Positions 1 to 6,636 of a stretch of DNA of 11,205 bases are shown one piece after another. The position numbers and the translations under genes were made by a program. Source of the stretch: an uncultured Jeotgalicoccus sp. (lineage in GTDB: Bacteria; Bacillota; Bacilli; Staphylococcales; Salinicoccaceae); the NCBI GenBank assembly GCA_947631305.1, contig CANRKV010000036.1:1-11205 (forward strand). The letters run 5' to 3'. Below the pieces are notes generated by a model that saw only the letters and a list, made by a program, of their open reading frames with translations, was not told where the DNA came from and ran no database searches. Numbering within the stretch: the stretch's first letter is position 1; every line of letters begins with the position of its first letter.

Positions 1-528
1 AGCTGCCCATTCTTCTTTTAAAATACCCATACGAATTGAATCGTAGTATTCACCGTTGTAGAAACGGACTTTCCGGACTCGGCCTTCAAGCTGCATGCCG
101 AGTTTTTCTCCAACACGAATCATTCGTTCATTACCTGACCATGTTGTAAGACCAACTCTTACGGTAGGTACTGTATTGAAGACATGATTAATCCACAGTT
201 TTAAAGCACGTGTGCCAAGTCCTTTGCCCCAGTTCTTTCCTTCATGAATAACAATGCCGACTTCCAGCCATTTCTTCATATCATCTTCAAAATAATACGT
301 CACAATGCCGTATATTTCATCGTTTACGGTAATCAGCCACAGGCTGTCGGAATCGACGAATACTTCGCTTTTTTGCATAAAGGTTTCATAAGGAACTGAA
401 TGGTGTGAAAAATAAGGAGCATCCCACTTTTTCCATTCCGGATTTTCATCTTGATATATTAATTCCCATAGCTTTAATAAATCATTATCTTTAATTGGAC
501 GAATGCCGAGTTCTTTATCAGTGTACAT
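1..528 (-). CDS. GNAT family N-acetyltransferase (RimJ/RimL-like), 3' end cut by window edge
   Basis: The frame is open for 176 codons, from an ATG at 528-526 to the left edge, with no stop. A strong AAGGAGG ribosome site (540-534) lies 5 nt upstream of the ATG. The fold is that of acetyl-CoA-dependent GNAT acetyltransferases: motif A appears around residues 89-110 as VGIVIHEGKNWGKGLGTRAL, whose NWGKGLG segment is the acetyl-CoA pyrophosphate loop. It is followed by WSGNERMIRVGEKLGM and a C-terminal GRVRKVRFYNGEYYDSIRMG strand pair, typical of the RimJ/RimL branch. Members run to about 175-190 residues, so only the last few residues should be missing. The acceptor substrate (protein N-terminus, amino acid, antibiotic or polyamine) cannot be told from the sequence. 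The gene is divergent from the M20 peptidase gene and shares its 5' region, with nothing else to link the two. Fold assignment is firm; substrate is unknown. Confidence 0.88.
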   Translation of the reverse strand, partial: MYTDKELGIRPIKDNDLLKLWELIYQDENPEWKKWDAPYFSHHSVPYETFMQKSEVFVDSDSLWLITVNDEIYGIVTYYFEDDMKKWLEVGIVIHEGKNWGKGLGTRALKLWINHVFNTVPTVRVGLTTWSGNERMIRVGEKLGMQLEGRVRKVRFYNGEYYDSIRMGILKEEWAA

Positions 529-558
529 AAATGCCTCCTTGTTTGTTTCTATAGTATC

Positions 559-564
559 ATTATA
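559..564 (-). promoter_or_regulatory. Candidate -10 element for the GNAT gene
   Basis: Read on the minus strand this is a perfect TATAAT, about 30 nt upstream of the start codon. No good TTGACA-like -35 lies at 16-18 bp. An overlapping extended -10 (TGATACTAT, minus strand, 559-551) is an alternative. The whole stretch is AT-rich, so chance matches are likely. Confidence 0.3.
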
Positions 565-629
565 AATACTAATATATTTTTAATATTAAGACTTTTAATA
601 TAAAGTATAACTAAAGGATAAAGAACTAT

Positions 630-655
630 GTTTCCCGGGAAATATGCCGGATATT
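630..655 (+). promoter_or_regulatory. Palindromes and possible sigma-B-like promoter upstream of the M20 peptidase gene
   Basis: A perfect 12-bp palindrome TTTCCCGGGAAA lies at 631-642. It runs into a second inverted repeat, AATAT-GCCGG-ATATT, at 641-655. The same bases can be read as GTTTCC (630-635), 13 bp, GGATAT (649-654). This is a partial match to the sigma-B consensus GTTTAA-N12-15-GGGTAT. G/C-rich cores stand out in otherwise AT-rich DNA. Whether this is an operator, a promoter or both is inference. Confidence 0.3.
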
Positions 656-685
656 ATTTTATCGTAAACAAGGGGAGTTTTGCAT

Positions 686-2299
686 ATGGAACAACAGGGG
701 TACTTATGGGAATCCGCAGCACAGCTTGAAGTGCTGCTTTATGAATTAGTCGGATGGAAAAGTTTATCGGGAACACAAGGGGAAATTGATTTTCCGCATA
801 AGCTGACAGCAAAATTTAAAGAACTGGATTATTTTAAAACTAATCCGGATAACATTCAATTATTTGATGCAGGGAAAGACAGAAATGCATTTACTGCATT
901 ATATAAAACAGATAAAAGCTCGGATACAGTCGTCTTGATCAGTCATTTTGATACAGTCGGTACTGAAGAATACGGCCAGCTGCAGGAGCTTGCATTTAAT
1001 CCTGAACAATTGACGCAGGTGTTTCGGGACAACCCGGATTTCCTGACACCGGATGCAAAAGAGGATTTATATACAGAGCAGTATGTATTCGGCCGGGGTG
1101 CAATGGATATGAAGATGGGACTCACACTGCACATGCATTTAATTGAACAGGCTGTAAAAGAAGAGTGGCCGGTGAATTTACTGCTGGTGACAGTACCCGA
1201 CGAAGAAGTCAGTTCCGGAGGCATGCTCGCTGCCGTACCGGGGATTCTCGAAATATCTAAAGTTCATAATTTAAATATAAAACTATTCTTAAACGGAGAA
1301 CCGTCATTTACACAGCAGCCGCTGGATGAGAATCATTACATATATTCAGGCTCAATCGGTAAAATTTTGCCGGCCGCATTGTTTTACGGTGTACCGACTC
1401 ATGCAGGTGAACCGCTGAATGGTATTACGTCTCATTTCATCAGTTCATATTTAACAAAGAAAATGGAATATACAAACCGCTTTACAGAAAGTTATGACGG
1501 TGAAACGACACCGCTGCCCGTCTGCTTGCAGGCGAACGACTTAAAAGACAATTATGACGTGCAGACATCGCATCACAGCTATGCATTGTACAACGTGTTC
1601 ACTTTGTCGCAGACTGCAAAAGACGTCATGCTAACATTTAAGGAAATTGCTGAAGAAGCAATGCATGAATGCCGCACGGATTATGAAGAAATCTGTAAAG
1701 CCAACCACATACCGGCGCTGAACTGCATCAGAGTAATGGAATACCACGAAATCCTTGAGTACTTTATCGATAAATACAGTACAGAAGAAGCGGATGAACT
1801 AATCAGGGAAGTAATTGAAAAGAACGGGACAGACGAACGGAAGATGACGCTGCTGATTGCTGATAAGCTGATGGAATATTGTCAGGAACTGGCACCGGCA
1901 ACTGTGCTGATGTTTGCACCGCCATACATGCCCGCAGTGAATTCGTCGGATGATGAACTGGTGAGAAAATTGATTGAAGCGACTAAAAGTGAGATGCATG
2001 AACAATATAATTACGACGTGACGAATAAGCATTATTTCAACGGTATATCAGATTTAAGTTATGTGAATTATAATCCTGCAGATGACGGCTGGCAGTCGTT
2101 TAAAAATAATGCGCCGTTATGGGGAGAAACATATACAATACCGTTTGAAGAAATGCAGCAGCTGAGTGCGCCGGTGATGAACATCGGACCGTACGGCAAA
2201 GATGCACATAAGATGACCGAACGGCTGCATAAGAAAAATGCATTTGAAATGATGCCGGCAGTGCTTAGGGAAGTTATGAGTGAGTTCTTTGAGAGATAA
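686..2299 (+). CDS. M20 family metallopeptidase, RocB (arginine-degradation protein) type
   Basis: A 537-residue zinc-dependent hydrolase of the M20/M25/M40 clan, closest in layout to Bacillus RocB, which is about 560 residues. I chose the ATG at 686 because AAGGGGAG (670-677) sits 8 nt upstream; an in-frame TTG at 680 is only 2 nt from it. Metal-site motifs appear in the family order: LISHFDTV (H87, D89), GRGAMDMKMG (D141), PDEEVSSGG (catalytic Glu about 173-174), NGEPS (E205), and the C-terminal GKDAHKMTER with the last His at about residue 508. The tail NIGPYGKDAHKMTERL is characteristic of the RocB branch. RocB is linked to arginine catabolism in Bacillus, but its exact substrate is unsettled. 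No rocA, rocD, rocF or transporter gene is next to it here, so that pathway role is not supported by context. It is a cytoplasmic protein with no signal peptide. No terminator is seen after it, and the cst operator begins on its stop codon, so readthrough into cstR is possible. Confidence 0.87.
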   Translation: MEQQGYLWESAAQLEVLLYELVGWKSLSGTQGEIDFPHKLTAKFKELDYFKTNPDNIQLFDAGKDRNAFTALYKTDKSSDTVVLISHFDTVGTEEYGQLQELAFNPEQLTQVFRDNPDFLTPDAKEDLYTEQYVFGRGAMDMKMGLTLHMHLIEQAVKEEWPVNLLLVTVPDEEVSSGGMLAAVPGILEISKVHNLNIKLFLNGEPSFTQQPLDENHYIYSGSIGKILPAALFYGVPTHAGEPLNGITSHFISSYLTKKMEYTNRFTESYDGETTPLPVCLQANDLKDNYDVQTSHHSYALYNVFTLSQTAKDVMLTFKEIAEEAMHECRTDYEEICKANHIPALNCIRVMEYHEILEYFIDKYSTEEADELIREVIEKNGTDERKMTLLIADKLMEYCQELAPATVLMFAPPYMPAVNSSDDELVRKLIEATKSEMHEQYNYDVTNKHYFNGISDLSYVNYNPADDGWQSFKNNAPLWGETYTIPFEEMQQLSAPVMNIGPYGKDAHKMTERLHKKNAFEMMPAVLREVMSEFFER

Positions 2300-2314
2300 T
2301 ACCTACTGGGGTAT
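2299..2314. promoter_or_regulatory. CstR-type operator 1, upstream of cstR
   Basis: The 16-mer ATACCTACTGGGGTAT has ATACC/GGTAT inverted arms around a 6-bp centre, as in CsoR/CstR-family operators. Its first base is the last base of the M20 stop codon, and its last base directly abuts the cstR -35 element. Repressor bound here should block RNA polymerase, giving autoregulation of cstR. Assignment rests on two further copies upstream of cstA. Confidence 0.8.
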
Positions 2315-2343
2315 TTGACTGATTGTCAATTTCCTAATATAAT
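2315..2343 (+). promoter_or_regulatory. Sigma-A promoter of cstR
   Basis: TTGACT (2315-2320), exactly 17 bp, then TATAAT (2338-2343). This is a near-consensus housekeeping promoter. The -35 also forms the left arm of a second inverted repeat, TTGAC-N5-GTCAA (2315-2329). Transcription should begin near 2350, leaving a leader of about 30 nt before cstR. Confidence 0.85.
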
Positions 2344-2378
2344 ATACATATTGACTACGAATGAAAAGAGGTATGTAT

Positions 2379-2663
2379 ATGACTGTCGAAGAGCAGAAGC
2401 ATGTATACGATAAAGCAGTTATTAACCGTATTAACCGACTGCAGGGGCAGATTAACGGTGCGAAAAAAATGATTGAAGACGGTGAGAACTGCAGAGATGT
2501 AGTGACTCAGCTGAGTGCAGCAAAGAGTGCACTCAACCGTACAATGAATATAATTATCAGTGAGAATCTGGTTGAATGTGTGAAAGAAGCAATGATTAAT
2601 CCGGATCAGGATGCTGATGAATTAATTAAAGAAGCAGTAGAATTATTAAACAAGAGCAGATAA
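2379..2663 (+). CDS. cstR: CstR, persulfide-sensing repressor (CsoR/FrmR family)
   Basis: A 94-residue all-helical DNA-binding repressor of the CsoR/FrmR (DUF156) family. I prefer the ATG at 2379 because AAAGAGGT (2365-2372) sits 6-7 nt upstream; in-frame ATGs at 2361 and 2373 would precede or nearly abut it. The family core VINRINRLQGQINGAKKMIEDG is followed by Cys38 (GENCRDV) and Cys67 (NLVECV). In copper-sensing CsoR a His lies four residues before the second Cys. Here that position is Asn63 (SENLVEC), as in S. aureus CstR, which uses the two cysteines to sense persulfides through di- or polysulfide cross-links rather than to bind Cu(I). Context supports the call: cstA, cstB and tauE follow on the same strand, and operator copies lie upstream of both cstR and cstA. 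A terminator overlaps its stop codon, so cstR is probably its own short transcript with some readthrough. Confidence 0.93.
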   Translation: MTVEEQKHVYDKAVINRINRLQGQINGAKKMIEDGENCRDVVTQLSAAKSALNRTMNIIISENLVECVKEAMINPDQDADELIKEAVELLNKSR

Positions 2664-2688
2664 TATATCTGTTCTTATTTTTTATTTT
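2652..2688 (+). terminator. Rho-independent terminator after cstR
   Basis: AAGAGCAGA (2652-2660) pairs with TCTGTTCTT (2668-2676) in a 9-bp stem with one G-U pair and a 7-nt loop, followed by a T-rich run. The last coding bases form the left arm and the stop codon lies in the loop. It would separate cstR from cstA transcription. Confidence 0.75.
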
Positions 2689-2693
2689 AAAAT

Positions 2694-2709
2694 ATACCCC
2701 CATAGGTAT
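2694..2709. promoter_or_regulatory. CstR-type operator 2, upstream of cstA -35
   Basis: The 16-mer ATACCCCCATAGGTAT ends directly against the TTGACA -35 of the cstA promoter, the same geometry as operator 1 at cstR. It is nearly identical to operator 3, which starts 43 bp downstream, about four helical turns, so both should lie on the same DNA face. Confidence 0.85.
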
Positions 2710-2738
2710 TTGACAAAGGTAATCACACTTGTTAAGAT
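2710..2738 (+). promoter_or_regulatory. Sigma-A promoter of the cstA-cstB-tauE-osmC operon
   Basis: A perfect TTGACA (2710-2715), 17 bp, then TAAGAT (2733-2738). The promoter is bracketed: operator 2 abuts the -35, and operator 3 overlaps the last two bases of the -10 and the likely start point near 2745. Confidence 0.82.
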
Positions 2739-2752
2739 ACCCCTATAGGTAT
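2737..2752. promoter_or_regulatory. CstR-type operator 3, over the cstA transcription start
   Basis: The 16-mer ATACCCCTATAGGTAT overlaps the end of the -10 element and the expected +1. Operators 2 and 3 and their flanks (ATACCCC..TAGGTATTTGA.AAAG) match at all but a few positions. Occupancy of both would lock RNA polymerase out. Confidence 0.85.
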
Positions 2753-2777
2753 TTGAAAAAGAGAGGAAGTTATTAAA

Positions 2778-3857
2778 TTGACTAAAATTAATTATCATAT
2801 GAACGATGCGGATGAACTGATTAACGGAGGAGAGTATCTGCTTGATGTCAGAGAAACATTTGAATATGAAATGGGCCATGTTGCGTCAGCAAAACATATT
2901 TCTTTAACAGAATTGGAGCAGCGTATGGATGAATTGCCTAAAGATAAAATAATCTATACATACTGTAAGAGCGGAAGACGCAGTCAGACAGCAGCGGATT
3001 TATTGAATACCAATGGTTTTAATGCAATCAGTCTGGAAGGGGGATTTTCTGCTTATACAGGGGAATTCAGCAGCACGGAAACTGAAAGAGCTGTTTCATC
3101 AGCTGAAAATAATTCAAATATTGCTGATGACAGAATCAAAATTGAAGCACACGGTCTGCAGTGCCCAGGTCCGCTGTTAAAAGTTAATGAAGTGATGGGC
3201 GGTCTTGAAACAGGTAAACAGATGGAAATTACTGTAACGGATCACGGCTTTTGTACAGATGTTGAAGCATGGGCTAAAAAGCATGGACATGCCGTACTGA
3301 AAAATGAAGTATCAGGTGAAAATGTAACTGTTGTTCTGGAAAAGAAAGCACCGGTACAGACTGAAGGACACAAAATGGCTGAAACGGATGATGGCGCGAC
3401 AATCGTTGTGTTCAGCGGAGATATGGATAAGGCGCTGGCTTCATTTATCATTGCTTCGGGTGCACGAAGCATGGGGAAAGAAGTGACGATGTTCTTTACG
3501 TTCTGGGGACTGAACATTATTAAAGATCCAAATGCACCAAAAAGAAATAAAAAAGGACTCGATAAAATGTTCAGCATGATGATGCCGAAGTCAGCTTCTA
3601 AATTGCCGATTTCTAAAATGAATATGCTCGGCATGGGTTCTAAAATGATCCAGCATGTTATGAAGAAAAAGAAAGTCGATGCACTGTCTGAAATGATTGA
3701 GAAAGCGGACAGGCTTGGCGTTAAAATGATTGCCTGCACAATGAGCATGGATATTATGGCAGTCGATAAAGAAGAACTGCTCTCGAATGTAGAGTTCGGC
3801 GGTGTAGGAACATATCTTGGTGATGCAGAAAACGGCAACCTTAATCTATTTATATAA
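2778..3857 (+). CDS. cstA: CstA, multidomain sulfurtransferase (rhodanese-TusA-DsrE)
   Basis: A 359-residue cytoplasmic sulfur carrier that takes up and passes on persulfide sulfur. It starts at TTG 2778, with AGGAAG (2764-2769) 8 nt upstream; no in-frame ATG fits better. Three domains are visible. A rhodanese domain (about 5-95) has the LLDVRETFEYEMGHV core and active-site loop YCKSGRRS with Cys63. A TusA-like domain (about 118-190) has the CPGPLL motif with Cys129 and a second Cys159. A DsrE/DsrF-like domain (about 207-359) has Cys320 in the IACTMSMDIM motif. This order and length match S. aureus CstA, so three carrier cysteines are all retained. A low-complexity Ser/Glu/Asn linker (about 97-117) joins the first two domains. 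It is the first gene of the operon behind operators 2 and 3. A gap of 32 nt separates it from cstB, with no terminator between. Confidence 0.93.
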   Translation: MTKINYHMNDADELINGGEYLLDVRETFEYEMGHVASAKHISLTELEQRMDELPKDKIIYTYCKSGRRSQTAADLLNTNGFNAISLEGGFSAYTGEFSSTETERAVSSAENNSNIADDRIKIEAHGLQCPGPLLKVNEVMGGLETGKQMEITVTDHGFCTDVEAWAKKHGHAVLKNEVSGENVTVVLEKKAPVQTEGHKMAETDDGATIVVFSGDMDKALASFIIASGARSMGKEVTMFFTFWGLNIIKDPNAPKRNKKGLDKMFSMMMPKSASKLPISKMNMLGMGSKMIQHVMKKKKVDALSEMIEKADRLGVKMIACTMSMDIMAVDKEELLSNVEFGGVGTYLGDAENGNLNLFI

Positions 3858-3889
3858 AAACTAAATTTTAAAACAGGAGAGTGTATTAA

Positions 3890-5251
3890 ATGTATTTCAA
3901 ACAATTTTATGATCAGAAACTTTCACAAACGTCCTACATCGTAGCGTGTCAAAAGACAAAAGAAGCTATTATTATCGACCCGAAACGTGTACTGGATGAA
4001 TACACGGAAACAGCAGATGCTGAAGGTTTTAAAATAACACAAGCGACAGAAACGCATATCCACGCTGACTTCGCTTCGGGACTTCGTGATGCATCTCGTA
4101 AACTCGGTGCGACGCTTTATGTCTCTGACGAAGGCGATGAGAACTGGAAATATCAAAATGTTCCTGATGACACTGTATTTCTTAAAGAAGGCAGTATTAT
4201 AAATGTCGGTAATGTGGAATTGAAAGTTATTCACACACCGGGACATACCCCTGAGAGTATCTCATTTGTACTTACAGACCATGGCGGTGGAAGTACGGAA
4301 CCGATGGGTATGTTTACCGGAGACTTTATGTTTGTCGGTGACATTGGACGGCCTGATTTACTTGAAGAAGCTGCAAACATGGAAGGTACGACAGAAGAAG
4401 GTGCAAATGCTATGTTTAATTCATTGAAAAAGATGAAAGATTATCCTGACTTTATGCAGATATGGCCGGGACACGGTGCAGGAAGTGCATGCGGCAAATC
4501 ACTTGGTGCCGTTCCATTGTCTACACTGGGATATGAAAGACAAAATAACTGGGCGCTTAAAGTTACAGACAGAGCTGCATTTATTAGTGAACTGACAAGT
4601 GATCAGCCGGAGCCACCAAGTTATTTTGCACAAATGAAAAAAGTGAACAAAGAAGGACTGCCGGAATTTAAAGTCAGAGAAGTAACAGTGGGTACGCCTG
4701 AAATGTTACCGGGTCAGCTTTTTGATTTAAGAAGTAAAGAAGAGTTTAAAAAGGGGTTCAAAAAAGGGGCAATTAATGTACCTTACAATAGTAAATTCCT
4801 GCAGTTTGCCGGCTGGTATATTAATTACAATGAACCAATGACGGTAATTGCAAACCCTGAAAACAGCAAAACGCTGCAGGAAGACTTTGCATCTATCGGT
4901 TTTGATAACATTCAGTTAATCGTACCAATTAATCAGGCAGAACGGTATGCTGACGATAATTACGAGAATATTTCCCCGGAAATATTTATTAAAGATATGA
5001 ATGATTCACATATTCTTGATGTCCGTACGAATTCTGAATATGTCGCTGGAAATCTGGAAAGTGCAGCTCATATTCATTTTGGTAAACTTCAAAATGCGGA
5101 TATACCGTTTAATAATGAAAATAAAATTTATGTCCATTGCCAATCCGGCGTCCGTTCGGCGATTGCAATGAGTGTCCTTAAAGCCCGAGGTTTCGATAAC
5201 ATTGTAAATGTCGAAAAAGGGTATAAAGGTATTAAAGAAGCGATGAAATAA
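3890..5251 (+). CDS. cstB: CstB, persulfide dioxygenase-rhodanese fusion
   Basis: A 453-residue enzyme that oxidises low-molecular-weight persulfides with O2 at a non-haem Fe(II) and yields thiosulfate through its sulfurtransferase domain. It starts at ATG 3890 with AGGAGAG at 3875-3881. The N-terminal metallo-beta-lactamase-fold dioxygenase (about 1-240) shows THIHAD (H56, H58, D60), HTPGHTPE (H115), TGDFMFVGD (D145) and WPGHGAGSACG (H195, Cys201), the Fe-ligand set of ETHE1-like dioxygenases. A middle rhodanese-like domain (about 265-360) has FDLRSKEEF but no cysteine in its active-site loop, so it should be inactive. The C-terminal rhodanese (about 362-453) has LDVRTNSEY and HCQSGVRS with catalytic Cys417. 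The layout is that of S. aureus CstB, including the extra Cys201. Its stop codon overlaps the tauE start by one base. Confidence 0.94.
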   Translation: MYFKQFYDQKLSQTSYIVACQKTKEAIIIDPKRVLDEYTETADAEGFKITQATETHIHADFASGLRDASRKLGATLYVSDEGDENWKYQNVPDDTVFLKEGSIINVGNVELKVIHTPGHTPESISFVLTDHGGGSTEPMGMFTGDFMFVGDIGRPDLLEEAANMEGTTEEGANAMFNSLKKMKDYPDFMQIWPGHGAGSACGKSLGAVPLSTLGYERQNNWALKVTDRAAFISELTSDQPEPPSYFAQMKKVNKEGLPEFKVREVTVGTPEMLPGQLFDLRSKEEFKKGFKKGAINVPYNSKFLQFAGWYINYNEPMTVIANPENSKTLQEDFASIGFDNIQLIVPINQAERYADDNYENISPEIFIKDMNDSHILDVRTNSEYVAGNLESAAHIHFGKLQNADIPFNNENKIYVHCQSGVRSAIAMSVLKARGFDNIVNVEKGYKGIKEAMK

Positions 5252-6033
5252 TGGAGTTCTCATTTATCATCATTATATTTTTAATTGGTTTTATCGGTTC
5301 TTTTATATCAGGTATGGTAGGAATTGGCGGCTCGATTATTAAATATCCGATGCTGCTCTATATTCCCGCCTTGCTCGGCTTTACTTCTTTTACAGCGCAT
5401 GAAGTTGCTGGTATCAGTGCAGTCCAGGTATTTTTCGCTACTATCGGCGGAGTCTGGGCTTATAAAAGCAGCGGTTATCTTAATTTAAAACTGATTATTT
5501 ATATGGGCGGTGCTATTCTGATTGGAAGTCTGATTGGAGGATACAGTTCAGGTTTTTTCACCGAAAATCAGATTAATATCGTCTACGTGATTCTTGCAAC
5601 GATTGCTGTAATAATGATGTTCATGCCGAAAAAAGAAGTACCATTCCTGACTGGAGGAGAGCTACATTTCAATAAATATCTCGCTGCAGGTTTGGCGTTC
5701 ATTACCGGAGCGGCTTCAGGAATTGTAGGAGCAGCCGGTGCATTTATTCTAGTGCCAATTATGCTTGTTGTGCTTAAAATCCCGACAAGAGTTACGATTG
5801 CAACGAGTCTCGCTGTGACTTTTATTTCCTCTATCGGTACAACAGCAGGGAAAATAGTAACGGACCAGGTATTGTACGGACCTGCAGTTATTATGATAAT
5901 CGCAAGTTTGATTGCTGCGCCGCTCGGTGCGAAGGCTGGTCAAAAGATTAATACAAAAATACTGCAGTGGATGCTTGGAATACTCATTTTAGGAACAGCC
6001 ATTAAAATATGGATTGAGATATTGATGCAGTAA
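5251..6033 (+). CDS. tauE: TauE/SafE family sulfite/sulfonate exporter
   Basis: A 260-residue integral membrane protein of the TauE/SafE (TSUP) family, thought to export sulfite or other sulfur oxyanions. It has about eight hydrophobic segments. The family's internal duplication is plain: GMVGIGGSIIKYPML (about 21-35) and GIVGAAGAFILVPIML (about 157-172) are equivalent loops at the head of each half. The start ATG shares its A with the cstB stop codon (TAATG). No strong ribosome site is visible beyond AAAGAAG, so translation is probably coupled to cstB. In the S. aureus cst locus a tauE gene also accompanies cstR/cstA/cstB. Placement behind the enzyme that consumes persulfide suggests removal of its toxic oxidised products, but the exact substrate is inferred from family and context. 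Confidence 0.9.
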   Translation: MEFSFIIIIFLIGFIGSFISGMVGIGGSIIKYPMLLYIPALLGFTSFTAHEVAGISAVQVFFATIGGVWAYKSSGYLNLKLIIYMGGAILIGSLIGGYSSGFFTENQINIVYVILATIAVIMMFMPKKEVPFLTGGELHFNKYLAAGLAFITGAASGIVGAAGAFILVPIMLVVLKIPTRVTIATSLAVTFISSIGTTAGKIVTDQVLYGPAVIMIIASLIAAPLGAKAGQKINTKILQWMLGILILGTAIKIWIEILMQ

Positions 6034-6059
6034 ATAATAAATTAAGGTGAGGGATATAT

Positions 6060-6485
6060 GTGGTTCATTTAAAAACTGTTTGGAACGGAAGTACAAAAGG
6101 AAACGGAACAATTACAGGAGATAAAATGGACACGCCAATCGCAATACCGACGGTGTCGGGCGGTAGCGGTGATGGTGCAAATCCAACAGATCTGCTCGCA
6201 GCTTCGGCAGCATCCTGCTATGCAATGACATTAATCGCTTTAACTGCAGCGAGAAACTTACCGGTAATAAGTCTCACGATGACGACAGATGCAGCGAATT
6301 CGAAAGATAAAGGATTAAAAATCATTCATTATCCTGAAGTCAGTCTGCCTGAAAGTGCAACAGAAGAAGAGATTAAGTTTGTGGAACGTGCATTTAATAC
6401 TGCAGACATGGGCTGTCATATCGGCAATCTGCTTAAAAGAGCAGATGCAGATATTAAGATTGAAGGTAAAATTTTATTTGAATAA
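6060..6485 (+). CDS. OsmC/Ohr family protein, probable thiol peroxidase, last gene of cst operon
   Basis: A 141-residue OsmC-family protein. These small dimeric enzymes use two cysteines to reduce hydroperoxides, and some relatives have been linked to sulfane sulfur. Both redox cysteines are present: Cys53 in LLAASAASCYAMTL and Cys119 in DMGCHIGNLL, at the usual spacing. The first motif is preceded by the family's GGSGDGANPTDLLAAS segment. The start must be GTG 6060: the ATG two bases upstream (6058) is in another frame and stops after four codons, and the next in-frame ATG would delete the first strand. AAGGTGAGGG (6044-6053) lies 6 nt upstream. The gene follows tauE by 26 nt with no terminator and ends at the operon terminator, so it should be CstR-controlled. 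A role with persulfides or organic peroxides is inferred from this position. Confidence 0.85.
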   Translation: MVHLKTVWNGSTKGNGTITGDKMDTPIAIPTVSGGSGDGANPTDLLAASAASCYAMTLIALTAARNLPVISLTMTTDAANSKDKGLKIIHYPEVSLPESATEEEIKFVERAFNTADMGCHIGNLLKRADADIKIEGKILFE

Positions 6486-6493
6486 CAAGTAAA

Positions 6494-6530
6494 AACTCTG
6501 TATAGATTAATCTATACAGAGTTATTTTTT
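6494..6530 (+). terminator. Rho-independent terminator ending the cst operon
   Basis: A perfect 30-nt palindrome (6494-6523) folds into a 13-bp stem with a TTAA loop, followed by six T residues (6525-6530). The five A residues at 6491-6495 give a short T-run on the other strand, so it may work in both directions. It sets the 3' boundary of the operon after the OsmC-like gene. Confidence 0.92.
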
Positions 6531-6584
6531 ATCTTAGATTGAGAAATGAAAAGGTTCGTAGAATTAAAAGCTGAAACATTGTTA

Positions 6585-6590
6585 TATAAT
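6585..6590 (+). promoter_or_regulatory. Candidate -10 element for the LanC-like gene
   Basis: A perfect TATAAT lies about 47 nt upstream of the start codon and after the cst terminator. No convincing -35 is seen at 16-18 bp (best is AATTAA at 6562-6567), so the promoter may be weak or need an activator. Confidence 0.45.
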
Positions 6591-6636
6591 GGGACCAAAT
6601 ATAGTATCATCACAGTTTTTAATAAGGAGTGTGTGA

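Noticed and set aside
680..682. TTG as the start of the M20 peptidase gene
   Set aside because: It is only 2 nt from the AAGGGGAG ribosome site; the ATG at 686 has proper spacing.
2361..2363. Earlier ATG as the start of cstR
   Set aside because: The clear ribosome site AAAGAGGT lies downstream of it, and the homologous protein begins close to the later ATG at 2379.
2753..2777. TTGAAA after operator 3 as a second promoter for cstA
   Set aside because: It recurs as part of the shared operator flank, and no -10 fits between it and the start codon.
3242..3904. Long open frame on the minus strand antisense to cstA (about 220 codons)
   Set aside because: It lies opposite a confidently assigned multidomain gene, has Ser/Ile-rich composition typical of an antisense shadow, and lacks a convincing ribosome site or family motif.
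4967..4986. Inverted repeat AATATTTCC-CC-GGAAATATT inside cstB, similar in core to the palindrome at 631-642
   Set aside because: It lies mid-gene, in the join between the middle and last rhodanese domains, where codons for a normal protein stretch explain it. Resemblance to the upstream palindrome is limited to a short core.
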